Source: JACCXG01 sp963785755 (GTDB lineage: Bacteria; Acidobacteriota; Vicinamibacteria; Vicinamibacterales; 2-12-FULL-66-21). From it: a stretch of DNA of 64,000 nt. Where the stretch lies: contig CAWAXG010000063.1 in NCBI GenBank assembly GCA_963785755.1, positions 30,864-94,863 on the forward strand, in the 5' to 3' direction. Each line of letters begins with the position of its first letter. Position 1 is the stretch's first letter. Both the position numbers and the translations under genes were made by a program. Shown here in pieces: positions 1 through 8,412 of the stretch. The notes beneath the pieces are model-generated. The model made no database searches. It saw only the letters and a program-made list of their open reading frames with translations, and had not been told where the DNA came from.

Positions 1-302
1 CGCACCGGCTCGGACAGGCTGCACAGCGCCAGCCGGGCGCCGCGCTCACGGGCGCTGGCGGCCGCGTCCTGCAGCACCAGCAGCCCCGCGCTGCTCACGT
101 AATCTACCTCCCCGAGATCGACCAGGATCCGGGTCTGCCCCGCCAACTCATCCTTCAGCGCCTGCGCCAATAAAGAAGATGCGGCGATGCCGATCCGGCC
201 GCTGACCCCCAGGATTCGGACCCCCTCCCGGGTGTCACGGGCGATCTCCAGGGTCCAGAGCCGTGCCCGCGGGGACCGTCGATGAGTGCCCGGATCGCCC
301 AT
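1..302 (-). CDS. STAS-domain protein (anti-sigma factor antagonist-like), partial
   Basis: About 100 codons are visible and the gene runs off the left edge of the window. The ATG is at 300-302 on the minus strand and the reading frame begins MGDPGTHRRSP. The segment DLGEVDYVSSAGLLVL is the characteristic STAS core: a beta strand, then the D-x-S-S/SSAG loop that carries the regulatory phospho-serine in SpoIIAA/RsbV-type antagonists, then a helix. Known family members bind anti-sigma kinases or other partners in the cytoplasm. The gene diverges from an ECF sigma gene at 381, leaving about 78 bases for both promoters. A role in a partner-switching circuit is inference; the C-terminal half and any fused domain lie outside the window. 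Confidence 0.8.
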   Translation of the reverse strand, partial: MGDPGTHRRSPRARLWTLEIARDTREGVRILGVSGRIGIAASSLLAQALKDELAGQTRILVDLGEVDYVSSAGLLVLQDAAASARERGARLALCSLSEPV

Positions 303-380
303 TTGTCACCAGAAATCTACCATTCGGCACGCCTGTGCTATAACTCACCCCTCTACCCACCAACTTTCCACTAGGGTACC

Positions 381-929
381 GTGTATTTCAGTCAGGACCC
401 AGAGGACGGCGCGCTGGTCGCCCGAACGCTCAAAGGAGATCCGGCGGCATTCGAGGCAATCGTCGCGAGATATCAGAGCGTGATGTTCCGGGTCGCTCTG
501 CGGATGCTTGGCGACTACGAGGACGCGCGCGACGCGACACAGACGGCATTCGTCAGCGCCTATCGAAAGCTCAGCAGTTTCGACCCGAACCTCAGGTTTT
601 TCAGTTGGTTATACCGGATCCTGCTGAACGAGTGCCTGAACGCCAAACGGGATCGCCGACCGCAGGAACCGATCACCGCGGACATGATTCTGGCAGGCAC
701 CCCACTCGAGGCGCTCGAGGCCTCCGAGCGCCGGCAACGGGTCCAGCAGGCGCTGCTCGCGCTGCCGCACGACTATCGCGAGGTGATCGTGCTGCGGCAT
801 TTCGCCGAGCTCGGGTACGACGAGATCGCAACGACACTCGGAATCGCGCCGAAGACGGTCAAATCGAGGCTCTACACCGCGCGTCAACGGCTCACTGAAT
901 TGCTCGTTCTCGAAAAGACTGAAACATGA
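381..929 (+). CDS. ECF-type RNA polymerase sigma factor (sigma-70 family)
   Basis: This 182-residue protein has the two-domain ECF layout. Region 2 spans roughly residues 20-85, with RVALRMLGDYEDARDATQ and FRFFSWLYRILLNECL-like helices that bind core polymerase and the -10 element. Region 4 spans about 118-172, with YREVIVLRHFAELGYDEIA followed by the helix-turn-helix GIAPKTVKSRLYTARQRL. The start used is GTG at 381; no ATG lies in frame closer to region 2. The stop overlaps the ATG of the next gene by four bases (ATGA at 926-929), which is the usual arrangement of an ECF sigma gene with its membrane anti-sigma gene. The STAS gene upstream is divergent. Target promoters cannot be read from this window. 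Confidence 0.9.
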   Translation: MYFSQDPEDGALVARTLKGDPAAFEAIVARYQSVMFRVALRMLGDYEDARDATQTAFVSAYRKLSSFDPNLRFFSWLYRILLNECLNAKRDRRPQEPITADMILAGTPLEALEASERRQRVQQALLALPHDYREVIVLRHFAELGYDEIATTLGIAPKTVKSRLYTARQRLTELLVLEKTET

Positions 930-2020
930 CCGACTGGCCCAATGACAACCGCACCCACGCCGATCCGGACGGGGATCGGCTTGATGCCTTGCTCAACGAG
1001 CTGAAGGACGCGGATCCGACAGCTCCCGGAATCGTGCGCAACGTGATGACGATAATCCGCACAACCTCCACCCCTGGACGGTACCCGAACGACTGGAGTG
1101 TCTCGCATGGCGAAAAAGGCTCTTCTCGGGCTCGCCGCGGCGGCCGCGGTTCTGATTGGCGTGTTCGTGACAACCGGGTGGCCTCCGACCATGCCCGGCT
1201 CGGAAGGTGCCATCGGTGCGGCGAAACGCCACCAGGCACAGCAGATGACGTCGCAGGACGTGAAGCTCGGCGACACGAAGACGCAGGAGTTCCTGCAGAG
1301 TGATGTTGTCGCGCGTCTGATGGCTGACCCCGCCGTGCGGCAGGCACTCGCCACAGATGCGTTCCGGCAGGTCCTTGCCAGCGATGCGCTCCGGCAGGTC
1401 CTTGCCACCGAGGCGCTTCGGCAGGTCCTCGCCACGATGCGCTCCGGCAGGTCCTTGCCACCGATGCGCTCCGGCAGGTCCTTGCCACCGATGCGCTCCG
1501 GCAGGTCCTTGCCACCGATGCGCTCCGGCAGGTCCTTGCCACCGATGCGCTCCGGCAGGTCCTTGCCACCGATGCGTTCCGGGAGGTCCTTGCCAACGAT
1601 GCGCTCCGGGAGGTCCTTGCCAACGATGCGCTCCGGCAGGCACTCACCAACGATGCGCTCCGGCAGGCGCTCACCAACGATGCGTTCCGGCAGGTGGTTG
1701 CCAACGATGCGTTCCGGCAGGTACTTGCCAACGATGCGTTCCGGCAGGTACTTGTCAACGATGCGTTCCGGCAGGTGGTTGCCAACGATGCGCTCCGGCA
1801 GGTCGTTGCCAACGATGCGCTCCGGCAGGTCCTTGCCAACGACGCGTTCCGGCAGGTACTCGCCAACGATGCGCTCCGGCAGGCGATGGCCAGCGAGGCG
1901 TTCCGGCAGGCGATGGCCAGCGAGGCGTTCCGGCAGGCGCTCAACAGCGAAGCCATGCGGCAGGCTCTCAACTCGCGCGCCGCGGACCTGGAAGCGCACA
2001 CGGGCGCCGGGGCGAAGTAA
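926..2020 (+). CDS. candidate anti-sigma-like membrane protein with 24 nine-residue repeats (two apparent frameshifts)
   Basis: The ATG at 926 overlaps the sigma stop and opens a charged cytoplasmic-looking segment (DRLDALLNELKDADPTAPG). In another frame, from about 1098-1107, comes one transmembrane segment (KALLGLAAAAAVLIGVFV), a linker, and then 24 copies of a 9-residue unit close to D-A-[LF]-R-Q-[VA]-L-A-[TSN]. The repeat changes frame near 1433, where one C seems missing from ccaccgat, and resumes to a stop at 2020. Read through, the order is cytoplasmic segment, membrane helix, exported repeat domain, which fits an anti-sigma factor without a recognisable anti-sigma motif. Alternatively a short ORF (926 to about 1100) precedes a separate gene starting at 1098 (GTG) or 1107 (ATG). 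The membrane helix and repeats are visible; the anti-sigma role is inferred from position. Confidence 0.6.
1326..1975 (+). repeat. 27-bp coding tandem repeat, 24 units
   Basis: Each unit encodes about nine residues of the form DALRQVLAT; the first unit carries one extra codon (DPAVRQALAT). Consecutive units differ by only a few bases, drifting from gatgcgctccggcaggtcc-like copies to versions with aacgatgcgttcc and agcgaggcg. The near-identity suggests recent expansion by slippage or unequal recombination. One base is missing near 1433 relative to the unit. Confidence 0.9.
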
Positions 2021-2040
2021 ACCGCGCCCTCGAGACAATT

Positions 2041-2098
2041 CCCAACTCCCAACTCCCTAAGGCAGGCATTGGAGCGGCCTGGGGGTTGGGAGTTTTGG
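2041..2098. repeat. inverted heptamer repeat (CCCAACT / TTGGGAG family)
   Basis: Two and a half copies of CCCAACT at 2041-2057 face GGGGGTTGGGAGTT at 2081-2094, giving an imperfect hairpin between the repeat-protein gene and the metallopeptidase gene. The same heptamer forms a larger hairpin at 54079-54229. Confidence 0.75.
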
Positions 2099-2128
2099 CG
2101 TTCGGCGTTACTCTCTCCCCACCTCTCG

Positions 2129-5097
2129 ATGCCCGGCTCCCTGCGGCGGTTGCACCTCCGACCGATCTCCTGCACCCTCACAACGGCGCTGCTGTGTCTT
2201 GTCCTCGCTGAATACGCGCAGGCGCAGCTGGCCACGGTCGAAACACCGCAGGTTCGCCTGGTCTACTTCGACGGGTCCGAGTCTTATCTCGTGCCGCATG
2301 CCGCGCGAGCCTTCCTCAATGCGCTGGAGTTCCAGGAGGAACTCTTCAAGTTCAAGCCGGCCGATCGGATCACCATCCTGCTGGCGGATTTCTCCGATGC
2401 CGGCAACGCCGCGGCCGGGCGGTCCCGCGCAACGTCATGGCGATCCAGATCGCGCCGCTCAACTTCGCCTTCGAGACGATCGCGGCGAACGAGCGCATGA
2501 CCATGCTGATGAACCACGAGCTGGTGCACGTCATCACGATGGATCAGCCGGCGGGAGCCGATCGCGCCTTCCGCCGATTGTTTGGCGGCAAGGTCGCGCC
2601 CTCGTCCGATCACCCGGCGTCGATTCTCTACTGGTATCTCACGGCTCCGCGCGTCGCCGCGCCGCGGTGGTATCACGAGGGCATCGCGGTGTTCGTCGAC
2701 ACGTGGATGGCCGGCGGCATGGGACGCGCGCAGGGCGGCTACGACGAGATGGTCTTCCGCGCGATGGTTCGCGACGACGTGCCCTTCTACGACCCGCTGG
2801 GACTCGTCTCCGAGGGCACGAAGATCGACTTCCAGGTGCAGGCGAACTCCTATCTCTACGGCACGCGGTTCATGACCTGGCTGGCGCGCCGCCATACGCC
2901 CGAGAAGCTGATCGAATGGGTCTCGCGCGGCGAGGACAGCCGCGGCTATTACGCCGCGCAGTTCCGCAAGGTCTTCGGGATGTCTCTCGAGCAGGCCTGG
3001 GGCGCATGGGTGGAGGACGAGCGTGCGTTTCAGCAGGCCAATCTCGCGGCGGTGCGGAAGTACCCGATCACGCCGCATACCGATGTGACGGCGAATCCGC
3101 TGGGGTCGATGTCGCGCGCGTTCTACGACGGAGAGACGGGGTCGATTTATGCCGGGCTGAACTATCCCGGCGCGGTGCTCGAACGTGGCGCGGATCTCGG
3201 CGAAAACCGGCGCGATCGAGCGGCTCGTGGACATCAAGGGTCCGCTCATTTATACGGTCACGTCGCTGGTCTGGAACCCCGCGGATCGCCACCTCTATTA
3301 CACGACCGACAACGGCGCGCACCGCGATCTGGTCCGGCTGGATCCGGCGAACGGGCGCACGAAGGTGCTGCAGAAGGATCTTCGGGTCGGCGATCTCGCG
3401 TACAGCGCCGCCGATCAATCACTTTGGGGGATTCGCCACCTCAACGGCCTGGTGAGCCTGGTGCAGATCAAGCCGCCGTATACCGACTGGGAGCGCGTCA
3501 TCACGTGGCCGTACGGGACCGTGATGTACGACCTCGACGTGTCGCCCGACGGCACGCGCGTGTCGGCATCGTTCGGGGAGATCAGCGGCAAACAGGACGT
3601 GCGGGTGTTCGACATCGCCGCGTTGCGCGCCGGCGATACCACGCCGCTGGTGCGGTTCGACTTCGATACGTCCGTGCCCGAATGGCTTCGTCTTCTCTCC
3701 CGACGGACGCTACCTCTATGGCAGCTCGTATTACACGGGCGTGTCGAACATCTTCCGCTACGACCTGGAGGCGAAGAAGGTCGGAAGCGGTCAGCAACAC
3801 CGAGACCGGCTTCTTCCGCCCGGTGCCGCTCGCCGACGGCCGCCTGCTCGTGTTCCGGTATACCGGACGTGGCTTCGTCCCCGCCTGGATCGATCCGAAG
3901 CCGCTCGAGGACGTCAGCGCCATCGAGTTTCTCGGTGAACGGCTGATCAGCGAACAGCCGGTACTGAAAAGCTGGATGCTCGACTCGCCGGCCAAGGTCC
4001 CGTTCGACACGATGGAGAAGACCACCGGCACCTACGGCCTGGGCGGCCGGCTCCGCCGCGAATCGATCTTCCCGATCATCGAGGGCTACAAGGACACGGC
4101 CTCGGTCGGCGTCGCGCTCAACCTGTCGGATCCGCTGATGCTCAACCGGCTCCACATCACCGCCGGCTGGTCGCCGACCACGTCGCTGCCGATGCACGAG
4201 CGGCTGCATCTGTCAGCTGACTACGAACGCTATGACTGGCGGGCGTCGGCGTCGTTCAACGACGCGGATTTCTACGACCTGGTCGGCCCGACGAAGGTCG
4301 GCCGCAAGGGGTACAGCGCGCTCGTCGGCCACCGCAATACGCTGATCTTCGACGAGCCGCGGCGCCTCGAGCTCGATCTCAGCGGCCGCGTGTCGGGCAA
4401 CCTCGATCAGCTGCCCGACTATCAGAACGTGCCGGTGGACGTCGGCACGCTGGTCACGCTCAAGGCGGGGCTCGCCTACAGCTACGTCCGCAACTCGCTG
4501 GGATACGTGGACGAGGAGACGGGCCGCAAGTGGTCGCTGGAGCTGAGCACCGACGTCGTTGACGGGGAGCCCTTCCCGAAGTTGTTCGGAACGTTCGATC
4601 GCGGCATCGGCCTGCGCCTCGGGCACTCGTCGTTCTGGATGCGGACGGCAGCCGGATTCTCACCGCGCAGCCGGACCGAGGCGTTCAGCAACTTCTTCTT
4701 CGGCGGGTTCGGCAACAACTACGTCGACCATGGCGACGAGAAGCGCTACCGGCACCTCGAGAGTTTTCCCGGCGTCGAGCTGAACGAGATCCCAGGCCGG
4801 AACTTCGCAAAGGCCACGCTCGAATGGAACCTCCCGCCGTGGCGCTTCGCGCGGCTGGGGACGCCGGGCCTGCACGCGACGTGGCTGCGCCCGGCCATCT
4901 TCGTCACCGGCCTCACGACCAACATGGACGACGGCGCGTTCCGGAGGACGGCGGTCAGCGCCGGCGGTCAGATCGACGTCCGATTCACCATCCTGTCCAA
5001 TCTCGACATGACGTTCTCGGCCGGTGCCGCAATCGCGGCCGAGGACGGACGGCCACCCAGGCGCGAAGCGATGCTCTCGCTCAAACTCCTGCGATGA
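2129..5097 (+). CDS. secreted zinc metallopeptidase with beta-propeller and outer-membrane beta-barrel regions
   Basis: Read across frame changes near 2420, 3190, 3684 and 3783, this encodes about 990 residues. A signal peptide (MPGSLRRLHLRPISCTL, then AEYAQAQ) is followed by a peptidase domain with NHELVHVITMD, an HEXXH zinc site, and WYHEGIAVFVDTW, where the second acidic residue may complete a gluzincin-type site. The middle part has propeller-like repeats (LYYTTDNGAHRDLVRLD, LDVSPDGTRVSASF, FSPDGRYLYGSSYY). The last 350 residues alternate aromatic and polar residues and end in LSLKLLR, as in BamA/D15-like barrels. The likely location is the outer membrane with the peptidase facing outward or periplasmic. 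The stop overlaps the next gene. Domain order is visible; substrate and barrel function are unknown. Confidence 0.7.
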
Positions 5098-6098
5098 ACA
5101 TCGTCGTGGCGCTCCTGCCCGTGCTGCTGCTGCTCGTTCTGCTGCAGCTGATGGACAGCTTCAAGCTGGTGCGCCTTCGATCGGTAGGGACGGCGATCGC
5201 CGCCGGTGCGCTCGCGGCCGTTGTCTGCCTGTCGCTGCACGAGGTGATCCTCGCGCGCGCCGACATCGATGCGACGCTGTTCACGCGGTACGTCGCGCCG
5301 GTGACCGAGGAGCTGTGCAAGGGCGCGTTCATCGTGCTGCTGCTCTGGCGGCACCGGGTCGGCTTCCTGGTCGACGCGGCGGTGCAGGGATTCGCCGTCG
5401 GAGCCGGATTCGCGCTGGTGGAGAACGTGGACTACCTGCGGCACCTCGGCGGTGCCGGCTTGAATCTGTGGATCGTGCGGGGCCTCGGCACGGCGGTTCT
5501 TCACGGCGCCACGACCGCCGTGTTCGCGATGATGTCGAAGACGCTGGTGGATCGGCGCGCCGATCGCCGCGAGCTCGCGCTGATCCCGGGGTTCGCCGTT
5601 TCGGCAGGCGTCCATTCGGCGTTCAACCATCTGCCGCTCCCGCCGCTGGCGATGACCGCCCTGTTGCTGCTGGTGCTGCCGCTGGTCGTCGTGTTCGTGT
5701 TTCAGCGGAGCGAGCACGCGACGCGCGAGTGGGTCGGCGCCGGCCTGGACCTCGACCTCGAGCTGCTCGACCTGGTCCGCTCCGAGCACTTCGCGTTCAC
5801 CCGCTTCGGGCAATACCTGCAGGAGCTGCGCGAGCACTTCAGCGGCCCCGTCGTCATCGACATGTTCTGCCTGCTGCGCCTGGAGCTCGAGCTCTCGGTG
5901 CAGGCAAAGGCGATGCTGCTGGCGCGCGAGTCGGGGCTCGAGGTGCCCATCACCAGCGATCTGCACGACAGCTTTCGCGAGATCGAGTACCTGCGAGGGT
6001 CGATTGGCCGCACGGGACTGCTGGCGCTCAAGCCGCTGCAGGTGACGTCGGGGCGCGATTTATGGCACCGCTACGTGTTGGCGTCTGGAAAAATCTAG
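5094..6098 (+). CDS. PrsW-family intramembrane metalloprotease
   Basis: The 334-residue protein has about seven or eight hydrophobic segments in its first 205 residues and the three PrsW signatures in order: VTEELCKG (paired glutamates), FALVENVDY, and HGATTAVF with HSAFNHL (metal-ligand histidines). PrsW in Bacillus cuts an anti-sigma factor within the membrane. Here residues about 210-334 form an additional soluble, helical C-terminal domain of no family I recognise. The ATG at 5094 overlaps the preceding metallopeptidase stop in an ATGA junction, so the two are probably translationally coupled. A link to the sigma/repeat-protein pair at 381-2020 is possible but only by proximity. All catalytic motifs look intact and the frame is unbroken. 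Confidence 0.88.
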   Translation: MNIVVALLPVLLLLVLLQLMDSFKLVRLRSVGTAIAAGALAAVVCLSLHEVILARADIDATLFTRYVAPVTEELCKGAFIVLLLWRHRVGFLVDAAVQGFAVGAGFALVENVDYLRHLGGAGLNLWIVRGLGTAVLHGATTAVFAMMSKTLVDRRADRRELALIPGFAVSAGVHSAFNHLPLPPLAMTALLLLVLPLVVVFVFQRSEHATREWVGAGLDLDLELLDLVRSEHFAFTRFGQYLQELREHFSGPVVIDMFCLLRLELELSVQAKAMLLARESGLEVPITSDLHDSFREIEYLRGSIGRTGLLALKPLQVTSGRDLWHRYVLASGKI

Positions 6099-6120
6099 TC
6101 ACCGATCACCGATCAGATCA
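6099..6120. repeat. short GATCGGT-family repeat
   Basis: Three tandem partial units of the reverse complement (ACCGATC) lie in the 29-base space between two convergent genes. Larger arrays of the same unit are at 8221-8407 and 14135-14250. Confidence 0.65.
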
Positions 6121-6127
6121 CGACGTA

Positions 6128-7013
6128 TTACAGTTTCAACGACGCGAGATACGCGAGCGAACGCGGAATCTGCTTCTCGGACTGCGGGTGCTCGTCCTCG
6201 ATGAAGTGGACTTTCGCTCCCGCCTTGTTCGCCGCGCGCAGGATCCCGGGAATGTCCACCATTCCTTCGCCGAGGACCACGCTCGTGTCGTCCGGCGCAT
6301 CCCCGGTCGGCTCGTTGATCTTCGTGCCCTTTCTCATGTCCTTCAGGTGCGTCGACGGGAACCGTCCCGGATACTTCGCGAACAGCTCGACCGGGTTGCC
6401 GCCGCCGTGCACGACCCAGAAGACGTCCATCTGGAAGTCCACCACACCTGGCTCGGTCTGTTTCGCCAGGGCATCGAACAACGTGCCATCCGGGCCCTGT
6501 TGAAACTCGTAGCCGTGCACGTGATAGAGGAAGCGCAAGCCCGCGTCGCGCATCGCGCGCCCGACTTTCGAAAACACCGGCACCGCCTTGTCCACGTCGG
6601 CGCGTGAGAAGCGTCCCTCGTGGGGAATCCACGCGCACATCACCTGCTGGGCACCCAGCTCGCGAGCGTCTTTGATTACGCTGCCGGCGTCCTTCGCCAG
6701 CGCGTTGAAGTCGGCTCCGGTCGAGGTGATCCGCAGCCCCGCCTTCTTCACCTGCGCGGCAAAGTCGGACACAGGGAGCTTATAGGTGCCGGCAGCCTCG
6801 ACGTCGGTGAACCCCCACCCGCGCACCATTGCGAGCGTGCCCGGCACGTCTCCCTTCTCGAACAGATGCCTGAGGCTGTAGAGCTGCAGGCCGATGGTCC
6901 CGGTCGCCGGATGTTTCAGCGCTCCCTGGCGCGTACACGCTGTGTGAAAGGCCCAGTCGCGACATCGCCGCAGCGGCGGCGAGACCCTGAAGGAATGTCC
7001 GTCTGCTGGTCAT
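6128..7013 (-). CDS. Tat-exported sugar phosphate isomerase/epimerase (TIM barrel)
   Basis: The start at 7013 gives a twin-arginine signal (MTSRRTFLQGLAAAAAMS). After one frame change near 6935 the protein continues TIGLQLYSLRHLFEKGDV and runs to 6128, about 295 residues in all. Motifs typical of xylose-isomerase-like TIM barrels are visible: GWGFTDVEAAGTY, LYHVHGYEFQ, VDFQMDVFWVVHGG, HLKDMRKG and HFIEDEHP, where His, Glu and Asp residues bind a divalent metal. Such Tat-exported members are common in Acidobacteriota and Planctomycetes, often of unknown sugar substrate. It diverges from the M24 peptidase gene with a 64-base gap. The single frame change is probably a sequence error. Confidence 0.85.
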
Positions 7014-7077
7014 AGCGCGCGATTCTACCGCTTCCCGGCCCTCACTCGATTTCAGCATCGTGCTAGATTGCTGCGAC

Positions 7078-8223
7078 ATGCTGACCGCCATCGGCTGCCG
7101 TGAACGGCGCGCGCGACTCTGGGGCGCACTCGAGGAGAAGCCGGACTGGATTCTCCTGTCCGAGCCGCGCCATCTCATGTATTTCGCCAACTTCTACGCG
7201 CCCCCCTTCATCTTTCGCACGCAGAACGCATCCGCGCTCCTGATCCTCGGCCGAGACGGCACGAGCACGCTCGTGACCGACAACATGCTCGCGATCTACG
7301 CGGAGAAGGCGCACGTCGACGAGCGCGTCGTCGCCGAGTGGTACAACGGCAGGACGTCCGCTCCCGAGCGGCAGGGCGTCCTGGTCAAGGCCGGCCGGGA
7401 CGCAATGGAGAGTCGCGGCGGCGACCGTTTCGGCTTCGATCTGCTGGCGCCGGCCGCGTTGTGCCTGCACCTCGCCTCCACGCGACCGGCCTCGCGGTCC
7501 ATCTTCATCAATTCCGCGGCGCAGCAGTTGATGCGCCGCAAAGACCCGGATGAAGTCGCGGTGCTGCGGCGCACGATCGCCGCAATGGAGACCGCGTTCA
7601 CGCGCGCCGCGGCGGAGATCCATCACGGCATGACCGAACTGCAGGCGTACGCGCTCGTCAGCGCGGTCGTCAACGAGCAGCTCGGCGAGCAGGCGCTGGT
7701 GTATGGAGACCTCGCTTCGGGTCCACGCGCGGAGAAAGGCGGTCCGCCGACGGAGAGACAGATTGAAAAAGGTGATCTATTCCTGCTCGACTACTCCGCC
7801 GTGCTCTACGGTTATCGTGCGGACTTCACCAACACGTGGGTAGTCGACGGCCAGCCCACGGCGCGCCAGCGCGAGCTCGCGGCGTTCTGCCTCGAAGCGA
7901 TGGACGCCGGCGAGCGTCTGCTGAAGCCTGGAACCCGCGGGCGCGACATCGACGAGGCCCTCAGACGCGTCTTCGAGAAGCACGACGTGCTCGAGCACTT
8001 CCCTCACCACAGCGGCCACGGCCTCGGCCTCGGCCATCCCGATCCCCCGTATTTCACCTCCGAGAGCGACGATGACGTTTTCGACGGGGATGTCGTGACG
8101 CTGGAGCCAGGGTTGTACGTGAAAGGCGTGGGCGGCATGCGTTTCGAGCGGAACTATCTGATCACGGCGACGGGATTCGAGCTGCTGACGCGGCATCATC
8201 TTGGGCTGAGTCGTGAACAGTGA
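7078..8223 (+). CDS. M24 family metallopeptidase (Xaa-Pro aminopeptidase-like)
   Basis: This 381-residue cytoplasmic protein has an N-terminal creatinase-like domain (residues about 1-150, including EPRHLMYFANF) and a pita-bread catalytic domain. All five metal ligands are present in order: LLDYSAV (Asp), ADFTNTW (Asp), HHSGHGLGLGH (His), TLEPGLY (Glu) and RFERNYL (Glu). The family removes N-terminal residues next to proline from peptides. I chose ATG 7078; a GTG at 7060 is in frame but has no better context. The stop TGA at 8221-8223 is the first triplet of a GATCGGT repeat array, so the array abuts or has clipped the C terminus (HHLGLSREQ). Frame intact. Confidence 0.92.
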   Translation: MLTAIGCRERRARLWGALEEKPDWILLSEPRHLMYFANFYAPPFIFRTQNASALLILGRDGTSTLVTDNMLAIYAEKAHVDERVVAEWYNGRTSAPERQGVLVKAGRDAMESRGGDRFGFDLLAPAALCLHLASTRPASRSIFINSAAQQLMRRKDPDEVAVLRRTIAAMETAFTRAAAEIHHGMTELQAYALVSAVVNEQLGEQALVYGDLASGPRAEKGGPPTERQIEKGDLFLLDYSAVLYGYRADFTNTWVVDGQPTARQRELAAFCLEAMDAGERLLKPGTRGRDIDEALRRVFEKHDVLEHFPHHSGHGLGLGHPDPPYFTSESDDDVFDGDVVTLEPGLYVKGVGGMRFERNYLITATGFELLTRHHLGLSREQ

Positions 8224-8407
8224 TCGGTGTCGTGATCGGGGATCGGTGAATCGCGTCGTGATCTGGTGATCGGTGATCGGTGATCGGTGATCCGGTGATC
8301 GGTGATCGACGACAGCCAGTAGCTCGAAGACTCGTGGATTCGATCCCCGATCACCGATCACGACGCGATTCACAGATCACCGGTCACGACACGATCAACG
8401 TCACGAT
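8221..8407. repeat. GATCGGT-family inverted repeat array with core
   Basis: Tandem GATCGGT units fill 8221-8309. A non-repetitive core of about 45 bases (8308-8352) follows, then reverse-complement units (GATCACCGATCA) to 8407, so the whole can fold into a long hairpin. The core and its right flank are almost the same as 14174-14235. The array fills the gap between two convergent genes. Confidence 0.85.
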
Positions 8408-8412
8408 CCGCG

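Noticed and set aside
884..2235. Long antisense reading frames over the 27-bp repeat array
   Set aside because: They arise because the repeat period is a multiple of three, so every frame stays open. Only the sense frame has a membrane helix, a plausible start and a stop beyond the array.
8325..8352. GTGGATTCGATCCCC in the GATCGGT element core as a tRNA T-arm or attachment site
   Set aside because: The loop fits TTCRANY, but the five-base stem does not pair and no anticodon or acceptor arm can be drawn.
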